Source: Anaspis maculata (taxonomy: Eukaryota > Arthropoda > Insecta > Coleoptera > Scraptiidae). Taken from it: DNA of 64,000 nucleotides. Within the stretch, counting starts at the first letter, position 1. Each line of letters opens with the position of its first letter. The notes beneath the pieces were generated by a model. It saw only the letters and a program-made list of their open reading frames with translations. It ran no database searches and was not told where the DNA came from. Shown one piece after another: positions 12,038 to 23,300 of the stretch. A program made the translations under genes and the position numbers. The DNA is taken from NCBI GenBank assembly GCA_949128115.1, contig OX421968.1, forward strand, positions 3,596,001 to 3,660,000, in the 5' to 3' direction.

Positions 12038-13033
12038 ATGGAGGAGTGCGAACCGAGTGATGGCAGTCCCATGGACATTAGCACGGAGGAAAACTGCATC
12101 CGTGCTCCTAGGAACAAGCGTCGGAGTGGCCCAATATGTTGCCCCGTCTGTAGTGTAACGTTGAGGATGTCCGAGGTTCAGTCGCATTTTGTCCTCGAAG
12201 TTGATAAGCTGACCAAAATCGCCAGCGGCAAGCCGAAAGCCAACGGCCGAGCCACACCTGGGTCGTCCTCCGGTTCGGAAGGCAACGGCGTAAAGAGCTG
12301 GGAAACATTCCAGAAGGTGCGCAGCAACCGTCAAAACAGGCACCGCTCAAAGACGAGGAAACGCAAACCGGAAGAGGTTGTCTGTCCGGTGTGCAACGAG
12401 GAGTCGTCAGAAGAGATCACAATGCACGTCGAAAAATGCCTGAGACGGCAGGAAATGCAGACCGAGAGCGACGAAAGCATCGACGTGGAAGCTTTTGAGG
12501 AATACGAATGGGCAGGACAGTCGCGCGTCCGCATCACGACCGGCCAGCCGAACCTGATGCAGAATTTAGCTTCGACCGTAACGATGACTGAAGAGGACGA
12601 AGACTTGAACGTGGACGGCGACGACGTGCCAATCTACGGCGCCGCGCAGTACTCCGAGAGGGACGTCATCCTGCTGCCCGACATGGAACCGGCCACGGTG
12701 GCCCTCCGCAAGGCCGTGGTCGGGGAGGGCTCCAAGACGACGCAGTCGTTCACGGACGTCGCACAGGTCTGCGCTGTCAACGGCGAGGGAGGGGGCGACC
12801 CTCTGGTCGAAGTGCTCAAGAATCGAATCCGCGAACTTGAAAGCCGCGAAAACACCCAGGAAGTATACAAGTGTCTGATTTGCATGGACCGGTACCGTAC
12901 GCCTGTGATTTCCGTTTGCTGTTGGCACGTTCATTGTGAACAGTGCTGGTTGCAAACTCTAGGTGCCAAAAAACTCTGCCCCCAATGCAACATGATCACA
13001 TCACCTAGCGATCTGAGAAAAATTTACATGTGA
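12038..13033 (+). CDS. Rnf220: RNF220-like RING-type E3 ubiquitin ligase
   Basis: A single-exon frame of 331 aa. Near the N-terminus is a CxxC zinc-binding motif (CCPVCSVTLRMSEVQSHF), followed by a basic, probably nuclear-localising stretch (NRQNRHRSKTRKRKPEE). A second finger reads CPVCNEESSEEITMHVEKC. The middle is acidic (MTEEDEDLNVDGDD). The C-terminal RING (residues about 279-317) has CLICMDRY, CWHVHCEQCW and KKLCPQC. The ending (GAKKLCPQCNMITSPSDLRKIYM in the native protein, split here by the RING) is characteristic of RNF220, which ubiquitinates nuclear targets. Vertebrate RNF220 is about 566 aa, so this matches its C-terminal part only. Either insects have a short form or 5' exons lie upstream within 11.2-12.0 kb. 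The ATG at 12038 is the first in the open frame. Confidence 0.88.
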   Translation: MEECEPSDGSPMDISTEENCIRAPRNKRRSGPICCPVCSVTLRMSEVQSHFVLEVDKLTKIASGKPKANGRATPGSSSGSEGNGVKSWETFQKVRSNRQNRHRSKTRKRKPEEVVCPVCNEESSEEITMHVEKCLRRQEMQTESDESIDVEAFEEYEWAGQSRVRITTGQPNLMQNLASTVTMTEEDEDLNVDGDDVPIYGAAQYSERDVILLPDMEPATVALRKAVVGEGSKTTQSFTDVAQVCAVNGEGGGDPLVEVLKNRIRELESRENTQEVYKCLICMDRYRTPVISVCCWHVHCEQCWLQTLGAKKLCPQCNMITSPSDLRKIYM

Positions 13034-15502
13034 AATTCCGTTCGAAAATACCTTGCAGGAAAAATTGTTCAATATTGAACTGGGCAAGAAGTCTGTATTA
13101 TAGTGTTTTGCAACAGTAATTTGACCGACATTATTTTGTCAATTTCCTCAAACACAACTAATCATCTTTATACAATTATTGGTTTTGTAGTGGGTGTTCA
13201 TTATCAAGTTTCTTATGATAAATATTGATTTCAATTTTTTAAGATGGAAAGCCGAAACAGATTTTTGACGAGGCATTATTATGGCTGGCATAATTCCAAA
13301 CTTGTGTTGTGCTTTTTTTTTTCTTGATGAAATATCAGGAGCATGAGATAGGGTGATGCAAAATCTACAGCGAAAAATTTTGTTCAGCTTTTTTTTTATG
13401 AGCCATCCTCTGAAACTGTGACAAGCAATTAGAGAATCAACCTGAATTTTTTCCCAAAACCTGCTATCATTTTTAGAGGTCGCTACCACTTGTTCAGCAC
13501 CTTGACTAGGGTAGAAACTAGAGACATAGCGTGAAATTACAGTAGTGGCTATTTAGCAGTACATATTAGGTATTTTATTGAATTATTAATCTTGTGGCAG
13601 ACAAACGATACTCAACAATAAAAAAGACGTCGTGACTTCGACAAAAAAACATTAACACAACAAAAAATACGGGAATGAATGATAGACTACGACCATTCGC
13701 CAAAAAATTGAATGCAGGAAGCATTTCATGTAACAGTTGAGCAACAAGACTTTCTAGGGTATTTGGACCTTGCTCAACACGATAATCGCTGTTGCTAAGT
13801 CGAAATTTTAACAGAAACTTCCCATCGGGGGAGGGGGTAAAAAATTGATCATTTCAAGTGCATGCGTGAAATCTGTCGCTCACTTGAGTTGAAATAGACT
13901 TTTATTAGACACAGTAAGATCACACATCACGAGATATAGAGATTTTGATGGGACTCCATTACATTAAAATAATGTTTGTTCACCTTGTTTCCGTTTGGAT
14001 TACCCCACATTTTTTTAGAAACCCAATAGCCCTAAAACACTAGAAAAGTTTCTAAAGGATTGCCGGGACATTTTTTGACAAACGAAAAAATTATCAACTG
14101 TTTTATAATTTTGAGAGACGTAGAAAATTGAATACAGAGCCGTTTTTTTTTTCAAGTTTTCAACAACAAAAATATATATTTTTTCACATAATTGAAGAAA
14201 CGCTCTGTATTAAATTTTTCAATACATTCAGTACACCTTATAACAAAAATTGAGTGTTCATCTTCATTTTTGAGGGAGAAATCCTCAAAATAATTCTGGC
14301 CTGCTGAGAATACAGCCTTAATATTCGATCGTTTTTGACAAGTTCGGTATTTTTTTGACTAAATGTGATCTTCTGAGTTCAACAAACAGACTAACTAACT
14401 GATATGAAAAGGTTTAGGCTAGTTTCACTGAGAATAAACATTTTTGGGCACTATCTCCTTACTGTTTTCAATTTAGGTTTTCTTTTTGTTCAAGGGACTT
14501 GCATGGCTTTTCCTCTCACTTTAGTAGAATGATGTATCCTGCACATAAAAATAATGCACTTGATGCATTTAATGCTATTCCATGATCATAAAATAAAAAA
14601 TTGTTCCATGGAATGAAAATCAAAAGGTGTTCTACGGCAATTTTTCATCTTGAAATTTACGCACGCTATCTTTCTGCTAGTTTGAAATCCAAATGGCATG
14701 TAACCTGTACCTATTTGGTCTCAACATAATTTTTAGTGGGAGTGTGTGTGTGTGTGTGTGTGTGTTTGTGTGTTGGTTGAAATCGTGAGATGAAATTTTT
14801 TCGAAAGCGACACCAGAAAATTCAACAAGACCTTTTGAGGCTACGTAGACATCGCATTTTTGGGCTACCAAAAACCTTACCGAAAGCCCACAAAAAAACA
14901 GTACAGTCAAAGATAAAACCTATGCCCTGAAGCTTTCATTTTGACCATCATATCTGTTTATTCCTCTAAATTCCTATTTGAAATTTTAATTGCATGAAAT
15001 AATCTTCATTGTCAAAAGAACTAAATGGAGGAACCTTGGGCGGCGAAATCACAAAGATATTTCGGTAGATACAATCGTACTACTCCTTGTACGAGATTTG
15101 ACTAGTTTTCCATTTGCAAGTTAGTCATATTAGCGAGCGTAGGGCATTTATTATGTTCATTATTCAACCAAATTTGGACACATTTATTAAAAATATTTTT
15201 TTTTTATCATTAATAATTTTAAAAATTCGGTAGTGACCCCTAATTTTCAAGATGAAGATTTGAAAAAAAATACGTAATGTTTTTATACCTGACATCACAT
15301 TTTCCAAAGGTGGCTCATCATAAAATCCAGATTTCAAAATTTTGAATCACCCTAGTGGAAAATCTGAAAATAAATTGCCAGAAACCTAAGAAAGAAATTC
15401 TATGAGTTATATTCCACCTACTTAGAAATGGCTACTTATTGTATGAAGCTGAATTATTATTACCAGGAGAAATTAACTTATCTTGTTTGGCCAATGCACC
15501 AA
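13034..15502. other. Intergenic region between the RNF220-like gene and imd, left part
   Basis: No gene is supported. A candidate polyadenylation signal AATAAA lies at about 13617, in the probable 3' UTR of the RNF220-like gene. A small inverted repeat occurs at about 14125-14220 (AATTGAATACAGAGC against GCTCTGTATTAAATT). A (GT)n tract lies at 14740-14772. The rest is AT-rich with no recognised element. Confidence 0.5.
14740..14772. repeat. (GT)n microsatellite
   Basis: An uninterrupted GT run of about 12 units is followed by an imperfect TTTGTGTGTTGG end. Simple sequence repeat with no coding role. Confidence 0.9.
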
Positions 15503-15869
15503 TAGGTCGCGGGAACATAACCGTCACCCTGGCACCCGCTATGGCAACGTTGCAGATAGAATGGTTGCAGGCACGCCGGCACAACGAAGCCGAGAACGAA
15601 GCGCCTTTTGCCAGCTTCTTGCCCGCGTTTGCGCCTGAGGGGGTGCCAAAGTACCGCTGTAGAGATTCGCTTGTGTTTGACATTACTCAGTTAAATCTTG
15701 AGTTTAGCACATTAATTTTTATGATAAAGCGATAATTGTTCAATAAATTATCTATATATTTATTACAACTTTACAACTGGAGAAAATTGTATCAACAAGT
15801 ACGTACTAGTGAAAATAACATCATACCATATACCCATCTTTCGCACGCCATTTTTGTTCCCGCGACCTA
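15503..15869. mobile_element. 365-bp MITE with GGTCGCGGGAAC termini
   Basis: The ends are inverted: TAGGTCGCGGGAAC at 15503 and GTTCCCGCGACCTA ending at 15869, with TA at the element edges compatible with a TA target duplication. The left ~200 bp are GC-richer than the surroundings. A second copy starts at 30040 and shares about 300 bp but lacks the right terminus. The open frames 15439-15735 and its antisense are shadows of this repeat. Confidence 0.7.
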
Positions 15870-17351
15870 TAATTTTGTGTGCGAGACTCGCAGGGAATGT
15901 CTAGAAGTTTTTATTTTGAAAATTTTCTTCAGCTTATTATGGATCTGTGTGAAGAAGAAAATTTTACATACGAATTTTAGATATTTTTGGCACAATATTA
16001 GTTCCCATCTTTATCAAGACAACAGGCTTTACTATTTTATGCATTAATTTAAGGGACTAAACCTATGTAAATATTGTTTTTACATTTAGATACTAGGTAC
16101 TAAATAAAATTCTATTCATTATGTGATAAGAAAAAATTATGAATAGATATTTACGCAACGACTTGTTTTTTTTCTTTCTTTAATGAAACCAGGCTTCTTT
16201 GTGGCGATTCCGTAGCACGACATTCGGTAACCGGCCATGGTGATACAGTAGCGATTTCCGGTTGAAATTTGCATCAAGATGAATGGTGTTATATACAGCA
16301 CAATAAAAATGAGCCACCCTAAACTGCCAGCTGAAATGTAGAAAAATTACCGAAACCCGTCGATTTTTGTTTCGAGGAGAACATCTTTTGGAACATCTTC
16401 ATCATCATATTTCCAATCTTGGAAATAAACTACAATCTACATGAATTTCAACCAAATTCAACGAAAATATAGAAGAGGTGGGAAAAAATTGAAATATTCG
16501 TTGCTTAAATCGGAAATCGGAGCATTTACGGAACAGCTACTCAAATCGGAACATTTACGGAACAGAAAGTCGAATCGGAAAGTGTCTCCCGAAAACGGTA
16601 CAGTTCCGATCAAATCGGAACGTCTGGTCACCTTATTCAACAAAGAGTATAGAGATATGACGCCAATTACTCCAATCTCAAATAATTGGAAAATGTTCGC
16701 TTGAAATGAGACAATTATTGTTCTTTGTTAAAATATGCAAGATTAATTATTATCATTGAACAGAACAGTAAAATACCAGATGAGTATTGTTGATTTAATC
16801 CATATTTTCGCACAGCATATCGTTAATACTGGAGTCCTATTTTTGTGATCTATAGGTACTTAGATGCTGATGAATATTTATAGCAAAATTGAGTCCAGAA
16901 ACAATCAAATTGTGCAAAAAAAAATCGAAACATTGAAAACATCAACATGGGGACACGGATGGGTACGTAGGTACCTACTCAAATCATGTTGACGAATGTG
17001 CTTAGTCCGCCGGGTCTATGGTCCGCAGCTTCTAACCAAAAACTGAAAAAAGTAGTTGAGTAGTGTAGGTACCTATAGGTTCTTGAACTAGTCTGTGTTT
17101 GAACCGGTTACCTAAATACCTACCTACCGACTGCGCGGCCATGAGGGTGGGGGCATGAGTTTGAGTTGGCAAGTGCGACAAGCGCATTAGCGTTACTCGT
17201 TAGCAGGAAAAGATAGCAGGATCGGTCCAAGGACAAGCAGTGCTGTACACAATGGAAACGTGAAAACGCGATTAAAGTGAAACTGTAGGTACCTATTGTC
17301 TGTCGTTGCATCTCCATAGTTCAAAATAAGTGAAGCTGAGAAGTTTGAATA
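15870..17351. other. Upstream region of imd
   Basis: No gene is supported. A short tandem duplication of about 27 bp occurs at 16507-16565 (repeat core AAATCGGAACATTTACGG twice). The imd promoter must lie in the right part. I looked for NF-kB-type decamers near the start codon and found none convincing. Confidence 0.5.
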
Positions 17352-20300
17352 ATGTCTGAAACCACCAAGGACGATTCTTCGCCCGATGATCTCACCACAG
17401 ATGCCATCCCCAGTCCTCCTCGTCATCAAGAGCAAGTCGATGATGAAAACCAACCAGAAGAAAACGTAACAAGAAAACAGCACCACCAACAGCACAACAA
17501 CCACAAGATACCAAAGTCGACTGGTTTCACCAAAATCAAGAAGAATACTCCAACTGGTGGTAAGTTTATACACACTCGGTGGCGACGCTAGGGGGGTTCA
17601 GGGGGGTCTAGGCCCCCACTGAGAGACCCTCGGCCCCAATTAAAGAAAATCTCAGGGTAAGGCCATTTATTTTTATGTTAATATAAATCATCATTTTTTT
17701 TTTTTTTTTTTAATAAGAAATTATGTTGCTCAGCCACTTGGACTATTTGCAACCAGTAACAATACAAATCACACTGTAGACATTATACTATACAAGTTCT
17801 AGTAATTGGGTGTTTTTCAAATAGGTGACCAGTGTGTCTTCTCTTTCTTCACCATTTGCCAAAACGCTCTGAATGTCATTCTCTGGGAAGGTTCTGAAGA
17901 TTTCATATTTTTTGCAGTCCAACAGAAGGTGCTTTACATCCACCTGGACTCCGCACACTTCGCACATGGGAGGATCCGTTTTCGCAATGATGAAACTGTG
18001 CGTTATGTTTGTGTGGCCTATTCTCAGACGAGTGACTGCTACTTGGGCTCTTTTTTGTAGTGCTGTAGGGATCCAGGCTTCTGTGGTGTTCTTGATTTCA
18101 CGAAGTTTGCTGTTCTGCAACGTCCATTGATGTTTCCATTCGTCCAATACTAGGGTTTTCATGTATTTTTTTATGTCATCGAGTACCATTTGTCTTTCTT
18201 GGGTGGAACCTGGGGATGTAGCTGCGTTCACGGCCTCGCGATCGGCTATCTCGTTCCCCTGGATTCCGACGTGGGAGGGAACCCAGAAAAGAACCACTCG
18301 CTTCCCATGGTTTCGAAAGTTGGTAATTTTTTCCTGAATGTTCTGGACTACATAGTTTGCAGGATATATTTGTGTGATGGCATGGATGGCGCTCAACGAG
18401 TCAGTGCATACCATGATTGTATGATATACCGTTGATGGAGGGGCGTTGGCTGGTGTTCGAGAGGCCGAGGGATCTCCCTCGGCCTCAGGGACACCAGTTA
18501 TGTTGGCTGCACTTATGAACGCTTGCAGTATTGCGTATAGTTCGGCATTGTACACACTAGTGTCTTTTGGAAGTTTGAAAGATTTTGGTTGGTTTGTCAC
18601 TATTACCGCACACCCGACACCACTTTCACTTTTCGAAGCGTCCGTATAGATTACGAGGGAGTTATCGAACTTAGCACTGATTGATCTAAAGGAACCTTGG
18701 ATTACAGAGGGAGTTATTTCAGATTTAGGATGTTTTGTTAATTCTAATACGGTTTCAGGCGGTTGGAAGTTCCATGGGGGATGATGTAATTTGGGCCTGG
18801 GTGTACTTATTGGGAATGATATATTCTGTTCTCGTAAGATGGTGTTAATTTGTTCGTAAAATGGTTTGGCATTACTTTTCATTTTCTCGTATGTTTTCGA
18901 AAATCGATCAGAGAAGGTGCATCTATGCGCTGGGTTTTGGATGTTGGTTGATACTCGTGCAGCATATGTGAGGGCTAGTAGTTTTCTTCTGTATGGAAGA
19001 GGAGGTTCTCCCGTTATACTATGCAGACTATTCACAGGGCTGGTACGAAAAGCTCCGCAGCATATTCTAAGTGATGTGCTGGCGATGGAATTGATCATCT
19101 TCAGTAGTGATTTACTTGCAGAGTTATAGATAAACGATCCGTAGTCGATTTTCGAGCGTACCACGCTTTTATAAACTCGAATTAGTGTTGTACTATCGGC
19201 ACCCCAGGTGTGATTTGCTATGGTCTTCAGTAATCCCAATCCCTGTTGGCAGTCTTTTTTGAGATGATTGAGGTGCTGCGCCCAGGTGAGTTTTTTATCC
19301 AACAGCATGCCGAGAAATTTGATGGATTCCGTCTCTGCGATTTTGTTTCCATAAAGGTAGAGCTGAGGAGCATTTAGGGATGGCTTCTTTGAGAATAGTA
19401 TACATTTTGTTTTAGTGGTTGAAAATTTGTAGCCTATGCTGCTGGTCTGCTTCACCAATGAGTTCACTGCTCGCTGCATCAAGCTCTTCATAGTTTGTAA
19501 GTTTTTTCCCTTGACGTAAATTACCAGGTCATCTGCATATAACAAGGATTTGATTGGCGGTGTCAGTTTACTAATGGCGTCATTTATGGCAACCAAGAAA
19601 AGTGAGACACTTAGTACTGCTCCCTGAGGTGTCCCATTTTCAAGGGATTTTTCTTGAGAGAAGACGCCGTTGGCGAAAACCCTAAATGTCCTGTTGCTCA
19701 GAAAGTTGATAATGAAATGAAGCATATTGCCCTCTATGCCCCAGTTTTGAATTTTATTGACTATGTTATATCTCCACGTCATATCGTACGCCTTCTCCAG
19801 ATCGAAGAAGACGGACAGAACATACTGTTTGCTGGCGAAGGACTCCAGAATCTCTGATTGTAAGACAACCAAATTATCTGCGGTGGATCTTTCTTTTCTG
19901 AAACCGGATTGTTCTGCAGTTAGAAGGTTATTTCGTTCCAAATACCAGGTGAGTCGATTATTCGTCATTCTTTCCATTAGTTTACTCATCGTACAGGTTA
20001 GGGAGATCGGACGGTACGAATCCATCGCAGAAGTCGGTTTGTTGGGCTTGCAGATTGGGATTATTATGGCCGTTGACCATATCTTTGGAAACTGGTGTGT
20101 GATCCATAGATCATTTAGTAAGTTCAGTAGGCAGAGCTTTGCTTCGTTGGAAATTCTGCAGAGAAATATGAATGGAATGTTGTCTGGTCCGGGTGAAGAA
20201 TTCTTTGATGCTGCTAAGGCGTTTTCGAGTTCGATGTATTTGAACGTGAGATTCAGCTTGTTTTCGGTGTCTCTTTGGGGCAATATGGGGTTGATTTCTT

Positions 20301-23300
20301 GCGATATTTTAGTTGTAAGAAAGGTGTGGTCATAGTTGAGATTACTGGACTGTGTTTCATAATGTGTTGCCAGGTTTTCTGCGACGTCTTCAGGTGTTTT
20401 TATTGATCTTCCATTCAGATTTATCACGGGGATGTTATATTGGGTGTTTATACCTTTGATGCTTTTGATCTTCTTCCACACTTCAGATGATGGAGTGTTG
20501 CTATCCATAGATGATACATATTTTTCCCAGGACTCTTTTTTGCTTCGCCGTAGTATAAATCGAGCTTTTGCTCTCAGTCTTTTGAATTCAAGCAGATTGT
20601 CTAGACTTATTTGGTGTTTCCATTTATTATACGCTTTCTTCTTTTCTTTTATTATCTGCTCACACTCTGAGTTCCACCAAGGGACCCTCCGTTGTTTTAT
20701 ACTAGGTGTCGTTTTACCTATTGCCCATTCAGCTGCTTCGGTGAGAATGTCCGAGAAATTATTAATGGCTTCGACTGGATTTTGAGGTGATTTGGGAATA
20801 ATATTGATTTTGTTGTCAACTATACCCGCAAATAGCTCCCAGTTGGCCTTGTCTAGTTTCCATTTTGGTCGTCTTGTTATTGTGGGTTGGCCTGCTTTCG
20901 TATCTCTTAGATATATTCCGAAGTGGTCACTACCGTGTAAATCTTCATCTATTTCCCAAGCCAGGTCAGGTGCTAAAGTTGGATCGCATAGGGTGATGTC
21001 AATTGCTGAATAATTTCCATTATAAGAATTAAATCTTGTTTTCCGTCCATCATTCATCACGACTAGATTCTCCAAGTCAATAAATTTTTCAAAAATCAGT
21101 CCCTTCCGATCGCTGTGTTCAGATCCCCAAATTATATTGTATGAGTTAATGTCACCGAGGATGATGCGGGGAGATGGAAGCTGTCTAGCGAGGTCTCGGA
21201 GCTCTTGGAGGTCGAATACTCTGTTTGGTGGGATATACAGATTACAAACAGTGATGGTCTTTGTATTGTATTCCACCGTTACTGCTACGGCTTCTAGATT
21301 TGTCGTCAGTGGAATTTCTCTTGAGCTATAGTTGTTTTTGATGTATGTAGCAACACCTCCACTTGCTCTGGCAACTTCTATTCGATTTTTGTAAAAAGCT
21401 GTGTAGCCTTTTATTTGGTGGTGTTTGTTGTCCTTGAAATTTGTTTCTTGAACGCATATAAGTTCTGGTGAATTTTCACGTATGGTTATGTTTAGATCTG
21501 TTATATTGTTGTAGAGTCCATTGATGTTCCACTGCAGGATAAAAGAGGTAGCCATGAGTCTGAATCTAAAACGTGCTGGAGGACTGTGAACAGTCCGACT
21601 CACTTTCCGACGCCGCTTTCTCTCCATAAAACTGTCTGTATATTTTGTTTTTTAGTCTGGTACATCTAGACTTCATTCCTCGATTAGTTAGGTGTGAATG
21701 TACAAATTTTAGCATATCGAGCAGTCCTTCGATGTCTTCTGTATATTCTTTGGCGATACTTAGAGGGTCTGTTGATCCTTGTGTATTTTCAAAGAAAGTT
21801 ACAATTTCGTCGTAGTTGAGGGGAAACTTTTTGGTGGAGTTGTCAATTACAGATTTGGCAGGTTTCAGTAATTCATCCAGGGGCTGTAGGTTTTCTTGTG
21901 ATGCCGTCTTATTTAATTTGTCTCCTTTTTCCACGTTGGTCTGGTTGAGGGTTGGTTTCTGTTCTGTTTTTTGCGTTTTTGGTTTTTTTGGGTTTTTCTT
22001 TAGTTGGATTGCTTGTTTTGGCATGGGAAATACTGTTGCGTTGTCTGGAGGTTCAATGGTGGGTGATGGAGATTCAGCAATTCTTTTTTTAGGGTTTCCT
22101 GGTTCTATGGGGGTTAGGGGTGTATCATTATTGTCATAGGCCTCCAGGGCTTCAGTCTCTTCGAGGATGTTAGCGGTTGTGGTTGTGGACTCCAAAGTAT
22201 CCATTTCTTCTGAGGTTCTGTTTGTTTTAGGGCAAGACGCTGCTTTATGTCCATTTTCCTTACAATTAAAGCAGGATAGTTCATCATATGTGAGGAATAT
22301 GCGGAAGGTTTCTTCATCTTGTTCAACTAGTATAGATGACGGAAGTTCAATATTTTCATCAGGTTGAACGTACATTTGCCTTCTGAAACTCAGTACATGA
22401 CTGTAGTCGTCACCCATGTATCCAGCTCGCAAAGTTGTGATCGAAGAAACGGGTTTGAATCCCATTGTTTTGATTCCTGCTTCCAATAATGAGTTTGGCA
22501 GTGAGAAACATACATTTGAGAAGATGATTCGACGAGCTTGGGATTTTAACCGTCTTATTGGAATTCGTTCGCCATTGATCGGAATTGTCTTGTGGTTTTC
22601 TACAAGTTCATCAACTAGTTTGACGCTTGAGAGAAAAATACATATGCGATTTTTCGATATTCTGGACGCTGCTAAAATGTTTTTGGGGCCAATGATATTG
22701 CCTATTGGGAATATGTAATCAGGTAATCTCAGGTTTTCATTTTCCAAAATATCCATAACGATTGCTTGATCTCTTTTGGGTTGCGATACGGATTTTGTTA
22801 TGTTAGCGTAGCTTAAATTTGGAGTTCCATTGGATGGGTTTTGTTGAGATGATGACATTTTTGCAGAATGTTGTGGATCCCTGTTGTCAGAAATCCTCTG
22901 GATTCGAAAATGTTACTATATTTTATGGAGTCCAGAACGAAGCATGGTTTTATTTTGTAATTAGGTAGGTACCTACCTATGTTGTTGTTTTTCTCTTATC
23001 GCACAGCTGAGCTGCGGATAGAGAAAAAAGGTAGGTATAGATAACGCTGTGTTATATTTCGGACGAGGATTGTGGACCAAAGTTTATTAGTTTCGGGGTT
23101 TTAACCATATGTGCGGAGGTTAAGTGTATCAATTAGGGATAACTGAGGAAATCTATCACCTGACTGCACAGTTTTCCGCCGGTAAGTCGTCCTAAAAACA
23201 CGATTATTTGTTCACTTTAGAGGAGCGCATGCTACTTCCACAACTGTCACGATCGACTCTCAAATCATCATTATAATCTTGTTTTACATCTATTTTGTTA

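Larger units (their letters stand above)
17694..23261 (-). mobile_element. Full-length I-type non-LTR retrotransposon (LINE) in imd intron 1
   Basis: The element reads on the minus strand, antisense to imd. It has a ~400-bp 5' UTR (23261-22859), ORF1 (gag-like), ORF2 (endonuclease, reverse transcriptase, RNase H) and a short 3' UTR ending in a run of about 18 A (T on the plus strand, 17694-17711). A likely target duplication flanks it: AAATCATCATT at 17685-17695 and again at 23262-23272; the last two T of the left copy merge with the poly(T). Total length is about 5.57 kb, the size of I elements. RNase H in ORF2 with one CCHC knuckle in ORF1 favours the I group over Jockey or R1. Both ORFs are uninterrupted, so insertion is probably recent. 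Confidence 0.88.

Noticed and set aside
17352..17591. A stand-alone 79-aa gene
   Set aside because: It runs into a GTAAGT donor at 17560 in the correct phase for the imd exon at 25124; the last ten codons are intronic.
17806..22718. Many plus-strand open frames of 60-190 codons
   Set aside because: They are antisense shadows of LINE ORF1 and ORF2, which have intact catalytic motifs on the minus strand.
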